From: Pseudomonadota bacterium | Lineage (GTDB): Bacteria; Myxococcota; Myxococcia; Myxococcales; Myxococcaceae | Direction: 5' to 3' | DNA: 64,000 nucleotides | NCBI GenBank assembly: GCA_023423535.1 | Contig: JAFAFL010000105.1 | Location: 1 to 64,000, forward strand | Part shown: piece after piece, positions 1 to 8,026 of the stretch | Numbering within the stretch: the stretch's first letter is position 1 | How the letters are laid out: each line of letters opens with the position of its first letter | Made by a program: the position numbers and the translations under genes | The notes under the pieces: generated by a model | The model's database searches: none | What the model was told of the DNA's origin: nothing | The model's input: the letters and a program-made list of their open reading frames with translations, nothing else

Positions 1-221
1 CCTCGGCGCCGGGCGCTGCCGCCTCCGCGCCGGAGGGACCGCCACCGTCCGCAGTGGAGGCCCTCTTCCAGCAGGCCGAGGAGGCCTTCCTCGAGCAGCT
101 CCGCCAGATCCGCTGGGACGACCTGCCCGCGCTCGCCCGGAAGGCCGCCGGGGCACCGGACGGGGAGAGCGGGCGAGAGGCCCCGTCGCCTCCGGCCGCG
201 CCGGTTGGACAAAAACCGTAG
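1..221 (+). CDS. C-terminal fragment of an unidentified protein (5' end outside window)
   Basis: An open frame enters from the left edge (codons in phase from base 3) and ends at the TAG at 219-221, giving about 72 residues. The fragment has an Ala/Pro/Gly-rich stretch, then one predicted amphipathic helix rich in Glu, Gln, Leu and Arg containing the motif FLEQLRQIRWDDL, then another Pro/Ala-rich tail ending in GQKP. I do not recognise the family. It is on the strand opposite to the type III secretion genes and in line with the HU/IHF gene 126 bases downstream. Codon use (G/C third positions) supports real coding. Function cannot be assigned from this end alone. Confidence 0.5.
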   Translation, partial: SAPGAAASAPEGPPPSAVEALFQQAEEAFLEQLRQIRWDDLPALARKAAGAPDGESGREAPSPPAAPVGQKP

Positions 222-250
222 GGTTATCGAGCCCTTGGCGTAGCCGCGGC

Positions 251-279
251 TTGCAACGCCCCCGGCAGATCGGTATCGT
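251..279 (+). promoter_or_regulatory. Candidate sigma-70-type promoter for the HU/IHF gene
   Basis: TTGCAA at 251-256 and TATCGT at 274-279 are separated by 17 bases, about 70 bases before the HU/IHF start. Each hexamer matches the consensus at 4 of 6 positions. The gene has its own GGAG ribosome-binding site at 338-341. No start-site data are available, so this is a sequence guess. Confidence 0.3.
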
Positions 280-347
280 GGCCAAACCCTGCCGCCCCGA
301 AGAAGTCTTGTGATTTCGCTGGGTCACATGGTCTCACGGAGCCCCCG

Positions 348-788
348 ATGCTGAAGTCGGACCTGGTCAACATCCTCATCCAGAAGCGTGGCGTGACGCA
401 GAAGCAGGCGGAAGCCACGGTCGAAACGATCTTCGATGCGATGAAGGACGCCCTCTGCCGGGGCGAGAACATCGAGATCCGCGGGCTCGGCGCCTTCCAC
501 GTGAAGAGCTATCAGGGCTACCAGGGGCGCAATCCGAAGACGGGCGAGATCATCCCGGTGAAGCCGAAGCGTGGCCTCCTCTTCCGGACCGGCAAGGAGC
601 TCCGCGACCGCGTGAACCGTCCCCCCGCCCAGGAGGCGACGAACACGCTGGTCAACGCCATCGTCGGCGCGGACGGCCCTGGGAACGCGCACTCCAACGC
701 CCTCCCCTTCGCCGGCAACGAGCTCCCACCGGTGGTCCCGGTCTCCCTCGGCGCCACCGACCGAAGCGACACCGGGTCGAACTACTAG
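348..788 (+). CDS. HU/IHF-family DNA-binding protein with disordered C-terminal tail
   Basis: 146 residues. Residues 1-90 form a complete HU/IHF fold: the N-terminal helices (MLKSDLVNIL), the core strand motif IEIRGLGAF (about 43-50), and the DNA-intercalating arm with the GRNPKTGE signature (60-67). Sequence details such as GLGAFHVK favour the IHF-beta branch over HU. The family bends DNA in the nucleoid and at regulatory sites. Residues 91-146 are an Ala/Pro/Asn/Ser-rich tail without predicted structure, so the protein is about 50 residues longer than ordinary IHF. The start has GGAG 6 bases upstream. The gene converges on the 3' end of the type III operon, 70 bases away, and is its own transcription unit. 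Confidence 0.93.
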   Translation: MLKSDLVNILIQKRGVTQKQAEATVETIFDAMKDALCRGENIEIRGLGAFHVKSYQGYQGRNPKTGEIIPVKPKRGLLFRTGKELRDRVNRPPAQEATNTLVNAIVGADGPGNAHSNALPFAGNELPPVVPVSLGATDRSDTGSNY

Positions 789-858
789 CGGGAGTGGGCC
801 GGGCGGAGCGCTTCGAGCCGCCGGCGACGTGAACCTCCCGCCGGCACGACCCGACGTC

Positions 859-2934
859 TCACCTCTGCGCGGCGAGCCGGCCGATGGGCCGGATCTGCAG
901 GTCGGCGTTGAGCTCGCCGTAGGTGAGCACCGCGACCTCGGGGAACGCGCCCTCCACCAGCTTCCGCAGCCGCCGCCGCACGTCCGGGGACGCGAGCACC
1001 ACCGCCTGGCCACTGACGGCGATTCGGCGCACGCCCTCGAGGATGGCGCCCACCCGGTCCGGGTCGAGCCCTGCCTCGCCCTGGCGGATGTCCTCCTCCA
1101 CCTCGGGGTCCGCGAGGTAGGCGTAGAGCGGCCCGGCGGGCGCGTACTTGTGGCTGAGGTAACGGTGCAGCGCCTGGCGGCAGCGCTCTGCCAGCGCGGT
1201 GGCGTCGCCCTCCGTCGTCGGCGCCACCAGGGCCTCGAGGATGGCGCGGATGTTCCGCACGCTGACCTCCTCCTGCAGCAGCTTCCGCAGCACGTCGGTG
1301 AGCAGCGGCATCGGCACCTTCGACAGGCACTCCTTCACCAGCGCCGGTGCGGTGGGCTCGAGCCCGTCCAGCAGCGCCTGCACCTCCTGGACGCCGAGCA
1401 GATCCGGCGCGCGCTTCCGCAGCGTGCGCACCAGCAGCTCGCAGAGGAGCTGCCGCGGCGTGCGGACCACGACCTGTGCCGCCTCGAGCTTCGTCCGCGT
1501 GTTCGGCGGGACGCTGCTGATCGTTCGCCCCGTTCCCGGCTCGCTCACCGGCTCCGCCGCGACCTCCAGGAACGCCAGCTCCTCCGGCGGGGAGAGCGCG
1601 TAGAGCGCGTCGGGCGACAGCTTCCCGGAGACACAGGGGACTTCATCGACGAGCAGGCAGAACCCGCCCGCCCCCGCGGTGCGCGCGTGCGTGCGGACGC
1701 GGATGCCCGGCAGCTTCAGCCCGAGGTCGTAGAAGAGCTGGTCGCGCACGAGGTTCAGGTCGGCGCTCACGAACTTGCCGCCCTCCTCCTCCACCAGCCG
1801 CGTCAGCTCCGGCGAGAGGTCGAGCGTGATCGGCGTCACTCCGAAGACGTGGGCGCTCTGCGGCGCGCCATCCGCGGGCGCTGCCGACGCCGACGCACCT
1901 CCTTCTGCCGAGGCCTGAGCGGAGGTGGCCTCGCCCTCCGCCCCCGCTGGCTTCCCCTTCGCGCGTCGCCCGAGCGTCCACGCGCCGGCACCGACCGCCG
2001 CGCCGAGCAGCACGAAGGTCAGCCGCGGCATGCCCGGCATCAGCGCGAGGGCGGCGCACAGCCCGGTGACGATCCAGAGAGGCTTTGCCTGCCCGAGAAA
2101 CTGCAGGCCGATGTCCCCGCCGAGGGAGCCGTCCTCGCGTTCGGAGGCCACGCGGGTGACCACCAGGCCCGCGGCCACCGCGATGCAGAGCGAGGGGATC
2201 TGCGACACGAGCCCGTCGCCGATGGCGATGAGCGCGTAGGTCATGGCCGCCTCGCCCGCCGTCATCCCGTGCTGCAGCACGCCGATGGCCACGCCGCCGA
2301 AGAGGTTGATGAAGAGGATGACGAGGCCGGCGATCACATCGCCCTTCACGAACTTCATCGCGCCGTCCATGGAGCCGAACATCTGGGACTCGCGCTCGAG
2401 GTCCCGACGACGCCGCCGCGCGGTGGCCTGATCGATCGCGCCCGCGCGCAGGTCCGCGTCGATGGACATCTGCTTCCCCGGCATCGCGTCGAGGGTGAAG
2501 CGCGCGGAGACCTCGGCCACGCGCTCGGCGCCCTTCGACACCACGAGAAACTGCACCAGCGTGAGGATGGCGAAGATGACCGCACCCACCACGTAGTCCC
2601 CGCGCACGACGAACTCGCCGAAGGCGTGGATGACGTCGCCGGCGTAGCCCTCGGCGAGCGCGAGCCGCGTGGAGGACACGTTGAGCGAGAGCCGGAACAG
2701 CGTGGTCAGCAGCAGCAGCGTGGGGAACGCCGCGACCTTCAGCGCGTCCCTCGCGTAGACGGCGATGACCAGCAGCAGGACAGAGCCCGCGAGGTTCACC
2801 GCCAGCCCCGCGTCCAGGAGCCACGCGGGCAACGGGATGATCATCGCGGCGAGGATGGCGCCCATCGCCACCGCCAGCACCACGTCCGGCGACGCGGCCG
2901 CGCCGCCCACCAACTTCGTCCACAGGGTCTTCAT
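859..2934 (-). CDS. sctV: Type III secretion export gate protein SctV (FlhA/YscV/InvA family)
   Basis: 691 residues, the usual family length. The N-terminal half has about eight membrane segments and the conserved FHIPEP-type stretch (FRLSLNVSSTRLAL, then GDYVVGAVIF). A cytoplasmic linker with DADLRAGAIDQATARRRRRDLE precedes further membrane helices. The C-terminal half is the soluble domain that forms the nonameric export gate and docks chaperone-substrate complexes. The ATG at 2934 overlaps the sctU stop as ATGA; a longer in-frame extension runs through sctU and is not credible. Last gene of the export-apparatus block. Flagellar FlhA is the alternative, but no flagellar gene is nearby. Confidence 0.96.
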   Translation of the reverse strand: MKTLWTKLVGGAAASPDVVLAVAMGAILAAMIIPLPAWLLDAGLAVNLAGSVLLLVIAVYARDALKVAAFPTLLLLTTLFRLSLNVSSTRLALAEGYAGDVIHAFGEFVVRGDYVVGAVIFAILTLVQFLVVSKGAERVAEVSARFTLDAMPGKQMSIDADLRAGAIDQATARRRRRDLERESQMFGSMDGAMKFVKGDVIAGLVILFINLFGGVAIGVLQHGMTAGEAAMTYALIAIGDGLVSQIPSLCIAVAAGLVVTRVASEREDGSLGGDIGLQFLGQAKPLWIVTGLCAALALMPGMPRLTFVLLGAAVGAGAWTLGRRAKGKPAGAEGEATSAQASAEGGASASAAPADGAPQSAHVFGVTPITLDLSPELTRLVEEEGGKFVSADLNLVRDQLFYDLGLKLPGIRVRTHARTAGAGGFCLLVDEVPCVSGKLSPDALYALSPPEELAFLEVAAEPVSEPGTGRTISSVPPNTRTKLEAAQVVVRTPRQLLCELLVRTLRKRAPDLLGVQEVQALLDGLEPTAPALVKECLSKVPMPLLTDVLRKLLQEEVSVRNIRAILEALVAPTTEGDATALAERCRQALHRYLSHKYAPAGPLYAYLADPEVEEDIRQGEAGLDPDRVGAILEGVRRIAVSGQAVVLASPDVRRRLRKLVEGAFPEVAVLTYGELNADLQIRPIGRLAAQR

Positions 2935-3983
2935 GGGGTCCGGCCTCCGGGACGGCTGTCCCGTTCTTGGAGTTCCAACGCGGTCTTCAGGATCGCCGCC
3001 GCCGCCCGGTACAGCTCCTCGGGGATCTCCTCCCCGACGTCGTAGTGGATGAGGCTGCGCGCCAGCGGGATGTCCCGAAGCACCGGGATTCGTTGACGTT
3101 TTGCCTCGCGCCGGATGAGGAGCGCGTCCTCGTCCCGGCCCGTTGCCACGATGTACGGCGCCTCGCACTCGTCCGGCGCGTACCTCAGGGCCACCGCGAT
3201 GTGGGTCGGGTTCACCACCACGGCGGTGGCCTTGTGCACCCCACGTGCCGGTCCCTGGCTCGCGAGCGCGCGGTGGAGCTGCTTCCGCTTCGACTTCGCA
3301 TGCGGGTCGCCCTCGCTGTTCTTGAACTCCTGCTTGATGTCCTCGCGCGACATCATGAGGTCCTTCACGTGGCGGTGCCGGGCCAGCGCGTAGTCACCGA
3401 GCGCGAGCACCGCCATCACCGCGCAGAGCCGCACGAGCAGCGGCGGCAGGAGCGCCAGCGTCGTCATCAGGCTCCCGGTGCCCTCGAGCCAGACCGCGCG
3501 GAACACGTCGCGCGCGGCGTCCTCCACCGCGAACCAGACCAGCAGCGCGACCACCGCGGAGATCGCGAGGTTCTTCAGCGTGTCGGTCACCTGCCGCATG
3601 CTGAAGAGGCGCTTGAGGCCCGCCGCGAGGCTGATGCGCTCGAGCTTCGGCATCAGCAGCGCCGGCTGGGACTGCAGCCCCGCCTGGGCGGCGGAGACCA
3701 CGAACGCCCCCGCAAACGCGGCGAGCAGCGCGGGCAGGGACAGCCACGCGAGCACCCCCAACGCGTCCAGCGCCGCGCTCTCCACCCGGGTGTCCTGCGC
3801 GAGGAAGAGCGTCTCGCACAGCCGCCGCAGCCGGGCCCATCCCAGCGGCGCGGTGGCGATGAACGCCAGCACGCCCGCCACGGTGACCGCGGCGCCGGAG
3901 AGCATGCGGCTCTTCGCCACCTGCCCCTTCTTCCGCGCCTCGCGAAGCTTCTGGGGGGTGGGCTTCTCCGTCTTCTCGCTCAC
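2931..3983 (-). CDS. sctU: Type III secretion substrate-specificity switch SctU (FlhB/YscU family)
   Basis: 350 residues. It opens with MSEKTEKPTPQKLREARKKG, the typical SctU/FlhB start, has four membrane helices (about 30-200), then a cytoplasmic domain with the autocleavage motif NPTH at 258-261 (cleavage expected between N258 and P259). In this family the cleavage switches the export apparatus from early (rod, needle) to later substrates. All residues required for cleavage are present, so the protein should be functional. It overlaps sctT by 4 bases at its start and sctV by 4 bases at its end, which suggests translational coupling along the operon. Confidence 0.96.
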   Translation of the reverse strand: MSEKTEKPTPQKLREARKKGQVAKSRMLSGAAVTVAGVLAFIATAPLGWARLRRLCETLFLAQDTRVESAALDALGVLAWLSLPALLAAFAGAFVVSAAQAGLQSQPALLMPKLERISLAAGLKRLFSMRQVTDTLKNLAISAVVALLVWFAVEDAARDVFRAVWLEGTGSLMTTLALLPPLLVRLCAVMAVLALGDYALARHRHVKDLMMSREDIKQEFKNSEGDPHAKSKRKQLHRALASQGPARGVHKATAVVVNPTHIAVALRYAPDECEAPYIVATGRDEDALLIRREAKRQRIPVLRDIPLARSLIHYDVGEEIPEELYRAAAAILKTALELQERDSRPGGRTP

Positions 3984-4768
3984 GGGAGCCCTCCTGCGGC
4001 GCTCGCCAGCACCAGCTCGCGCAGCGACTCCTCCGAGCCGAGCACGCCGCCGAGGAGCCGCTCGGAGAGCAGCCCCACCGAAAGCCAGATCACCGCGCCG
4101 CCCCCGAGGATGCGCAGCGGCGCGCCGACCTCCTGCAGGTTCATCCCCGGCGCCGCGCGCGAGGCCATCCCGAGAAGGCAGTCCACCGCGAGGCTCACGC
4201 CGGCGATGGGCGCGCCGACCGCGAGCCCGGTGGCCATGGCGGCGCCCACCAGCATCGGCAGCTGCGTCGCGGCCTCCTCCGTTCCGCGCCAGGTTCCGGG
4301 CGGCACCGCGCCGAAGCTCCCGAAGATCCCGCCGAGCACGATGGGGAACGCCGCGCCGCTCACCGCAATCGCCGTCAGCAGCTGGTAGAGCGCATCGCCG
4401 GTCGCGGCCTCGCGGGTGCCGGTGCCCGGCAGGGCCGCCTCCGCGGAGGAGCCCCGGAAGAGATCGATGAACCGTCCGCCCATCCGCGCCGCGTCGAACG
4501 GCAGCGAGGCGATGAGCGCGACCGCCATGCCGAAGGTCAGCTCTCGTCCCACGCCCGCGGCGAAGGCGAGCCCGCCCTCGGCGACACCGGGCGAAAGCCC
4601 CACGCCACCGGCGAAGTGAAGCGACAGGGAGAGGGAGAGCACCAGCGCCAGCCGCACCGTGGTGGGCACCGCCTGGCCTCCGAGCAGCGGGCAGAGGAAC
4701 GCCACCGGCAGCAGCCTCGCCGCGCAGAGGGCGACGGCGTACACGTGGGCTTCGAAGAGGGTGATCAC
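3980..4768 (-). CDS. sctT: Type III secretion export apparatus protein SctT (FliR/YscT family)
   Basis: 262 residues, very hydrophobic, with about six membrane segments and the family-typical R-L-L-P and F-DAAR-MGGRFID-like stretches. SctT joins SctR and SctS in the export pore of the basal body. The start is taken as the GTG at 4768, which overlaps the sctS stop as GTGA and gives VITLFEAHVYAVALCAARLL. An ATG-initiated longer frame would intrude into sctS. Order R-S-T-U is the conserved order in both flagellar and non-flagellar systems. Confidence 0.94.
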   Translation of the reverse strand: MITLFEAHVYAVALCAARLLPVAFLCPLLGGQAVPTTVRLALVLSLSLSLHFAGGVGLSPGVAEGGLAFAAGVGRELTFGMAVALIASLPFDAARMGGRFIDLFRGSSAEAALPGTGTREAATGDALYQLLTAIAVSGAAFPIVLGGIFGSFGAVPPGTWRGTEEAATQLPMLVGAAMATGLAVGAPIAGVSLAVDCLLGMASRAAPGMNLQEVGAPLRILGGGAVIWLSVGLLSERLLGGVLGSEESLRELVLASAAGGLP

Positions 4769-5034
4769 TGCGCCACCTGCGGGAGGACCGCGAAGAGCTG
4801 CGCGGTGAACCTCCCGAGCTGGCTGCCGATCCACGGCGCGGCGATGACCAGCGCCAGCACCGCTGCGCAGAGCTTCGGCACCACCGACAGGGTGGCCTCC
4901 TGGATCTGCGTGGTGGCCTGGAAGACGCTCATCCCGAAACCGACGACGAGGCTCGCGCCGATGGGCGGCAGCGACGCGAGCACCATGAGCAGCAGCGCCT
5001 CGCGGGCGAGCGCCACGAGCATCTCCTGCGTCAT
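4765..5034 (-). CDS. sctS: Type III secretion export apparatus protein SctS (FliQ/YscS family)
   Basis: 89 residues with two membrane helices in a hairpin (about 13-36 and 52-75), the standard size and topology of SctS/FliQ. The motif GFGMSVFQATTQIQEATLS between the helices is typical of the family. It forms part of the SctR5-S4-T1 export pore. The ATG at 5034 overlaps the sctR stop by 4 bases, and its own stop overlaps the sctT start. Confidence 0.95.
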   Translation of the reverse strand: MTQEMLVALAREALLLMVLASLPPIGASLVVGFGMSVFQATTQIQEATLSVVPKLCAAVLALVIAAPWIGSQLGRFTAQLFAVLPQVAQ

Positions 5035-5783
5035 GACAGCCCCCCGTAGCCGAGGATGAGTCCCTTCGAGAGCAGCGCCCAGCCGTCGACCGCCACGAAG
5101 AGGAGGATCTTGAAGGGCAGGCTCACCTGGCTCGGCGAGAGCGTCTGCATTCCCAGCGCGAGCAGGACGTTGGCGATCACCATGTCCAGCACGAGGAACG
5201 GCAAGAAGATGAGGAAGCCGATCTGGAACGCCTCCTTCAGCTCGGTGATGACGAAGGCGGGGATGACCACCCAGAGGTCGCCGTCCGTCACCGCTTGCGC
5301 GTCCTCCGCCGGTCGCAGCGCGCGGGCCATCTCGACGAACTGCGCCCGCTCCTCTGCCCCGCCGTGGCGGAGGAGGAACTCGCGGAGGGGCGCGGTCACC
5401 TCGCTCGCGGCGGTGAGCATCTGCGCGCCGGTGCCCACCTCCGCGTAGGCGCTCTCGCCGATGGTCCACATCTGCTCCATCACCGGCGCCATCACGTGTC
5501 CCGAGAGCACCGCCGCGAGGCCGGTCAGCACCACCGTGGGCGGGGCCTGCTGCGTGCCCAGCGCGCTCCGGCAGATGGAGAGCACCACCGCGATCTTCGA
5601 GAACGACGTCAGCATCACCGCCGCAAAGGGCAGCAGGCCCATCACCACCATCAGCCCCATCATCGAGACCGGGCGGCTGGCAAAGGAGTCCTCGAGGAGT
5701 TCCTTCGGGTAGGGCCGCGCGAGCACGACGGACGGAACGAGCGTCACGCTCAGGGCCACCGCAGCCCGGGCGAAGAGCTTCAT
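5031..5783 (-). CDS. sctR: Type III secretion export apparatus protein SctR (FliP/YscR family)
   Basis: 250 residues. It begins with a signal-peptide-like helix (MKLFARAAVALSVTLVPSVVLA), as seen in FliP-type proteins, rather than the shorter start common in non-flagellar SctR. The body has the family signatures LPFAAVMLTSFSKIAVVLSI and, near the end, the stretch FLPFLVLDMVIANVLLALGM. It forms the pentameric core of the export pore. The start overlaps the stop of the FliO-like gene by 4 bases; the end overlaps sctS by 4 bases. Confidence 0.95.
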   Translation of the reverse strand: MKLFARAAVALSVTLVPSVVLARPYPKELLEDSFASRPVSMMGLMVVMGLLPFAAVMLTSFSKIAVVLSICRSALGTQQAPPTVVLTGLAAVLSGHVMAPVMEQMWTIGESAYAEVGTGAQMLTAASEVTAPLREFLLRHGGAEERAQFVEMARALRPAEDAQAVTDGDLWVVIPAFVITELKEAFQIGFLIFLPFLVLDMVIANVLLALGMQTLSPSQVSLPFKILLFVAVDGWALLSKGLILGYGGLS

Positions 5784-6163
5784 GACGCCACCTCGGCAGA
5801 GGGCGCGGCGGCGCGGACCTCCTGGAGCTGCGCGAAGCCATCGCCGAAGACGACGAGGTACCGGTGGCCCTCCGCGTCCACCAGGGCCACGCCGCAGCGC
5901 TGCGAGAGGCCCGCGCGGGAGACGACCTCCAGCCGCGGCTCGGCCAGCGCGAGGGAGAACTCACCGGAGCCCGAGCTCGTGCGTGGACGGGCGCGGCGGA
6001 ACCACCAGACGAGCCCGCCCACCGCGCAGAGGGCGAGCGCCAGCCGCGCGAGGAGCGCCGCGTTGCCGCCGGGCGCGAGCAGCGCCAGCGCGCAGACCGC
6101 CGCGGCGGCGAGGAGGAGCTTGTTCTTTGGAGAGATGCGCAACATCAGGCCTTGCAGGGTCAT
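5780..6163 (-). CDS. FliO-like small membrane protein in the type III operon
   Basis: 127 residues. Two hydrophobic segments (about 16-31 and 36-55, the second ending GLVWWFRR) precede a small soluble domain (about 70-116) with the pattern LEVVSRAGLSQRCGVALVD, then RYLVVFGDGFAQL. This is the pattern of FliO, the flagellar assembly factor for FliP: positive patch after a membrane helix, then a strand-rich domain. It sits directly upstream of sctR and overlaps it by 4 bases, exactly where fliO precedes fliP in flagellar operons. Non-flagellar systems are not usually described as having a FliO homologue. The assignment rests on pattern and gene order, not on a profile search. Confidence 0.65.
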   Translation of the reverse strand: MTLQGLMLRISPKNKLLLAAAAVCALALLAPGGNAALLARLALALCAVGGLVWWFRRARPRTSSGSGEFSLALAEPRLEVVSRAGLSQRCGVALVDAEGHRYLVVFGDGFAQLQEVRAAAPSAEVAS

Positions 6164-6178
6164 GGCGTCCTCTCCGGT

Positions 6179-7327
6179 TCAGGCCAGCAGCGCGAGGATG
6201 CGGGCGCCGACCTCGCCCTCGATCTCGACGAGCTCAGCGCGCGCGACGGCGCGGTCGCCGACCTTGAGGAGCACCGGCTCCGCCGCGTTGATGTGCAGCG
6301 GGAGGATGGCGCCCGGCCTCACGTTCGCGAGCTCGCCGACGGAGAGACGAAGTCTCGTGAGCTCGATCTCCACCTCCACCGGCAGCGAGGAGGCGTCTTC
6401 GGGGGGAGCGGGGTGCGACATGCGGGACTCCTGGGGAAAGCCGCGCGGGACGGCGCGGGAGAGGTGGAAACCGTCGGCGCCGAACGCGCCGTGGAGGTCG
6501 AAGCCGGACGCGCGCAGGCGGCCCTCGCCGTGGAGCGCGCCCTGCAAGAGCGCGAGGCCGTCGAAGAGGACGACGTCGCCCGGCTCGAGCGCCGCCAGCT
6601 CCGAACCATCGAGCACCGCTCGGCCGGCAAACGACGTGAGCGGCAGCCGCGCCTCGAGGAGCTCCGGTGCGAGTTCGCCCGGCGTGCCCCGAGGCTCCGC
6701 CTGCAGCTGCGCCTGAGCGAGCCGGGCGGGCACGAAGAGCCGCCCCTGGCCCGCCACGTCGCCCACCTTCATGTCCAGCTGCACGGCGAGGTGGGCCGCG
6801 CGGAAGTCCATCGAGGAGAGCGCCTCGCGCCGGTCGAGGTTCGCGCCCAGCAGACGCGGGCAGAACCTCCGCTCGGCCACCTCGTTCGTGCGCACCGGCG
6901 CCAGCGCGACGAGCAGGAGAAAGCCCAGCCCGGCCTCTTCGATTCGGGTCAGCCGTGAAGAGGGCCCCGCCGCGGCGACGCCTCCCGAGAGGCGCCCCAC
7001 CGCCGCCAACACCACCGGCCGGTCCAGCTCCAGCAGGGCCACGCCCGCGCACGCGTCGAGCGCCACCAGCGCGTGCACCCCGCCGGTGCCGGTGCTCCGC
7101 TCCGGCCAGAAGGTCTCCTCCAACAGGCGCGCCGAGAGCGAGACTTCGCACCCGAGCTTCTGCGACAGCGCCCGCGCCACCGCCGGCAGGGATCCGGCCA
7201 GGGACTGCACGCTGGCGGGACGGTCCTGCAGCACGAGGTGGGCGCGCGTCAGCTTGCGCGTTCCCAGGCGGTGGACCCGGAAGAGCTTGGCGGTACCGGT
7301 GATGCGTCGTTCGGCGTTCAGGTTCAT
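6179..7327 (-). CDS. sctQ: Type III secretion cytoplasmic sorting-platform protein SctQ (FliM/FliN/YscQ family)
   Basis: 382 residues, close to YscQ. The last 70 or so residues form a SPOA (surface presentation of antigens) domain: LPVEVEIELTRLRLSVGEL, then PGAILPL and a terminal V-E-IEGEVGARILALLA. A second, weaker SPOA-like stretch lies before it (about 230-280, with LEPGDVVLFDG). The family builds the sorting platform, equivalent to the flagellar C-ring. The ATG start has a 149-base leader containing a strong hairpin (7435-7470), so this gene opens the second block. An internal start producing a separate C-terminal fragment, known in other SctQ proteins, could exist but was not evident. 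Confidence 0.9.
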   Translation of the reverse strand: MNLNAERRITGTAKLFRVHRLGTRKLTRAHLVLQDRPASVQSLAGSLPAVARALSQKLGCEVSLSARLLEETFWPERSTGTGGVHALVALDACAGVALLELDRPVVLAAVGRLSGGVAAAGPSSRLTRIEEAGLGFLLLVALAPVRTNEVAERRFCPRLLGANLDRREALSSMDFRAAHLAVQLDMKVGDVAGQGRLFVPARLAQAQLQAEPRGTPGELAPELLEARLPLTSFAGRAVLDGSELAALEPGDVVLFDGLALLQGALHGEGRLRASGFDLHGAFGADGFHLSRAVPRGFPQESRMSHPAPPEDASSLPVEVEIELTRLRLSVGELANVRPGAILPLHINAAEPVLLKVGDRAVARAELVEIEGEVGARILALLA

Positions 7328-7434
7328 GGGGGAGCTCGCTGTTCGAGCCCTCCCACTTCAAGCGCCCGGCCAACGGCAGACCCGAGTGATTCCACGGGGT
7401 TAGCGACGTCACCTGCCCAGCTCAGTCCCGGCCG

Positions 7435-7470
7435 CGGACGGTCCGTACGCGCGCGTGGACGGTGCGTCCG
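7435..7470 (-). terminator. GC-rich hairpin between the two type III blocks
   Basis: CGGACG at 7435-7440 pairs with CGTCCG at 7465-7470. Inside, CCGT (7443-7446) pairs with ACGG (7459-7462) and the centre is a self-complementary ACGCGCGCGT-like run. It lies just past the stop of the 172-residue gene and about 108 bases before sctQ. There is no T-run, so it is not a classical intrinsic terminator; it could be an attenuator, an mRNA-stabilising hairpin or a chance product of high GC. Confidence 0.35.
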
Positions 7471-7476
7471 ACGGCG

Positions 7477-7995
7477 TTAGCGGGTGGCCTCACGCAGCAG
7501 GCGCTCGGCGAACGCGCCCAGCGCGGGCGACACCTCGTACGGGGTGAGGCCGGCGACGAAGTTCGGGAAGAGCGACCTCAGCCAGTGCGGCATCCGGACG
7601 TGGAGCTCGCGGCGCAGCTCGGGGCCGGCTTCATCCCACAGCGCGCGGACGCGCTCGGCAGCATCGGCTCGGACGCCGAAGGCACGGGAGAGGTGGCCCT
7701 GGCGTTCAGAGGAGGGAGCAGCGCGTACGGACCGCAGGTGCGCGAGGGCCCGTTCCCGGGAGCCGGAGACGAGCCCTTCGAGCAGCGCCTCGGCACCTTC
7801 CCGGTCCGCGGCGGCGGCGAAAAGGGCCAGCCGCTCGTCTTCCTCCTCCGAGCGCCGGCGACGCCGGACGGGCACGTGCTCCAGGCGCTGCGTCTGCGTG
7901 GGGGCGTCGGGGTCCCACTGCGGGAGGTCCTCCGCACGCAGGGAGCGTGGCCTTCGCTGGGCGACGGTGCTCTCGGAGCGAGAGTGCGGATCCAT
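7477..7995 (-). CDS. Unknown type III locus protein; positional candidate for SctK
   Basis: 172 residues, soluble and highly charged. The first 55 residues are basic and Ser/Thr-rich with a run of five arginines; the rest is helical and ends with a Leu/Arg-rich segment (ERLLREATR). No membrane segment. It lies between sctJ and sctQ on the same strand, 31 bases after sctJ. In Ysc-type loci the gene after yscJ is yscK, a poorly conserved sorting-platform accessory, so SctK is a position-based guess only. I do not recognise a domain. It could also be a lineage-specific regulator or chaperone. Confidence 0.6.
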   Translation of the reverse strand: MDPHSRSESTVAQRRPRSLRAEDLPQWDPDAPTQTQRLEHVPVRRRRRSEEEDERLALFAAAADREGAEALLEGLVSGSRERALAHLRSVRAAPSSERQGHLSRAFGVRADAAERVRALWDEAGPELRRELHVRMPHWLRSLFPNFVAGLTPYEVSPALGAFAERLLREATR

Positions 7996-8026
7996 GACCT
8001 TGGTTCCTCCGGCGAAGGCGGGGAGC

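Noticed and set aside
829..3045. Plus-strand 738-residue open frame opposite sctV
   Set aside because: Low-complexity His/Arg/Gln composition typical of the antisense of a GC-rich gene; the minus strand encodes a clear SctV.
859..3168. Extension of sctV to a 769-residue protein
   Set aside because: The extra 78 residues are Gly/Arg/Pro-rich, run through sctU in another frame and precede an ATG that overlaps the sctU stop, so they are a shadow.
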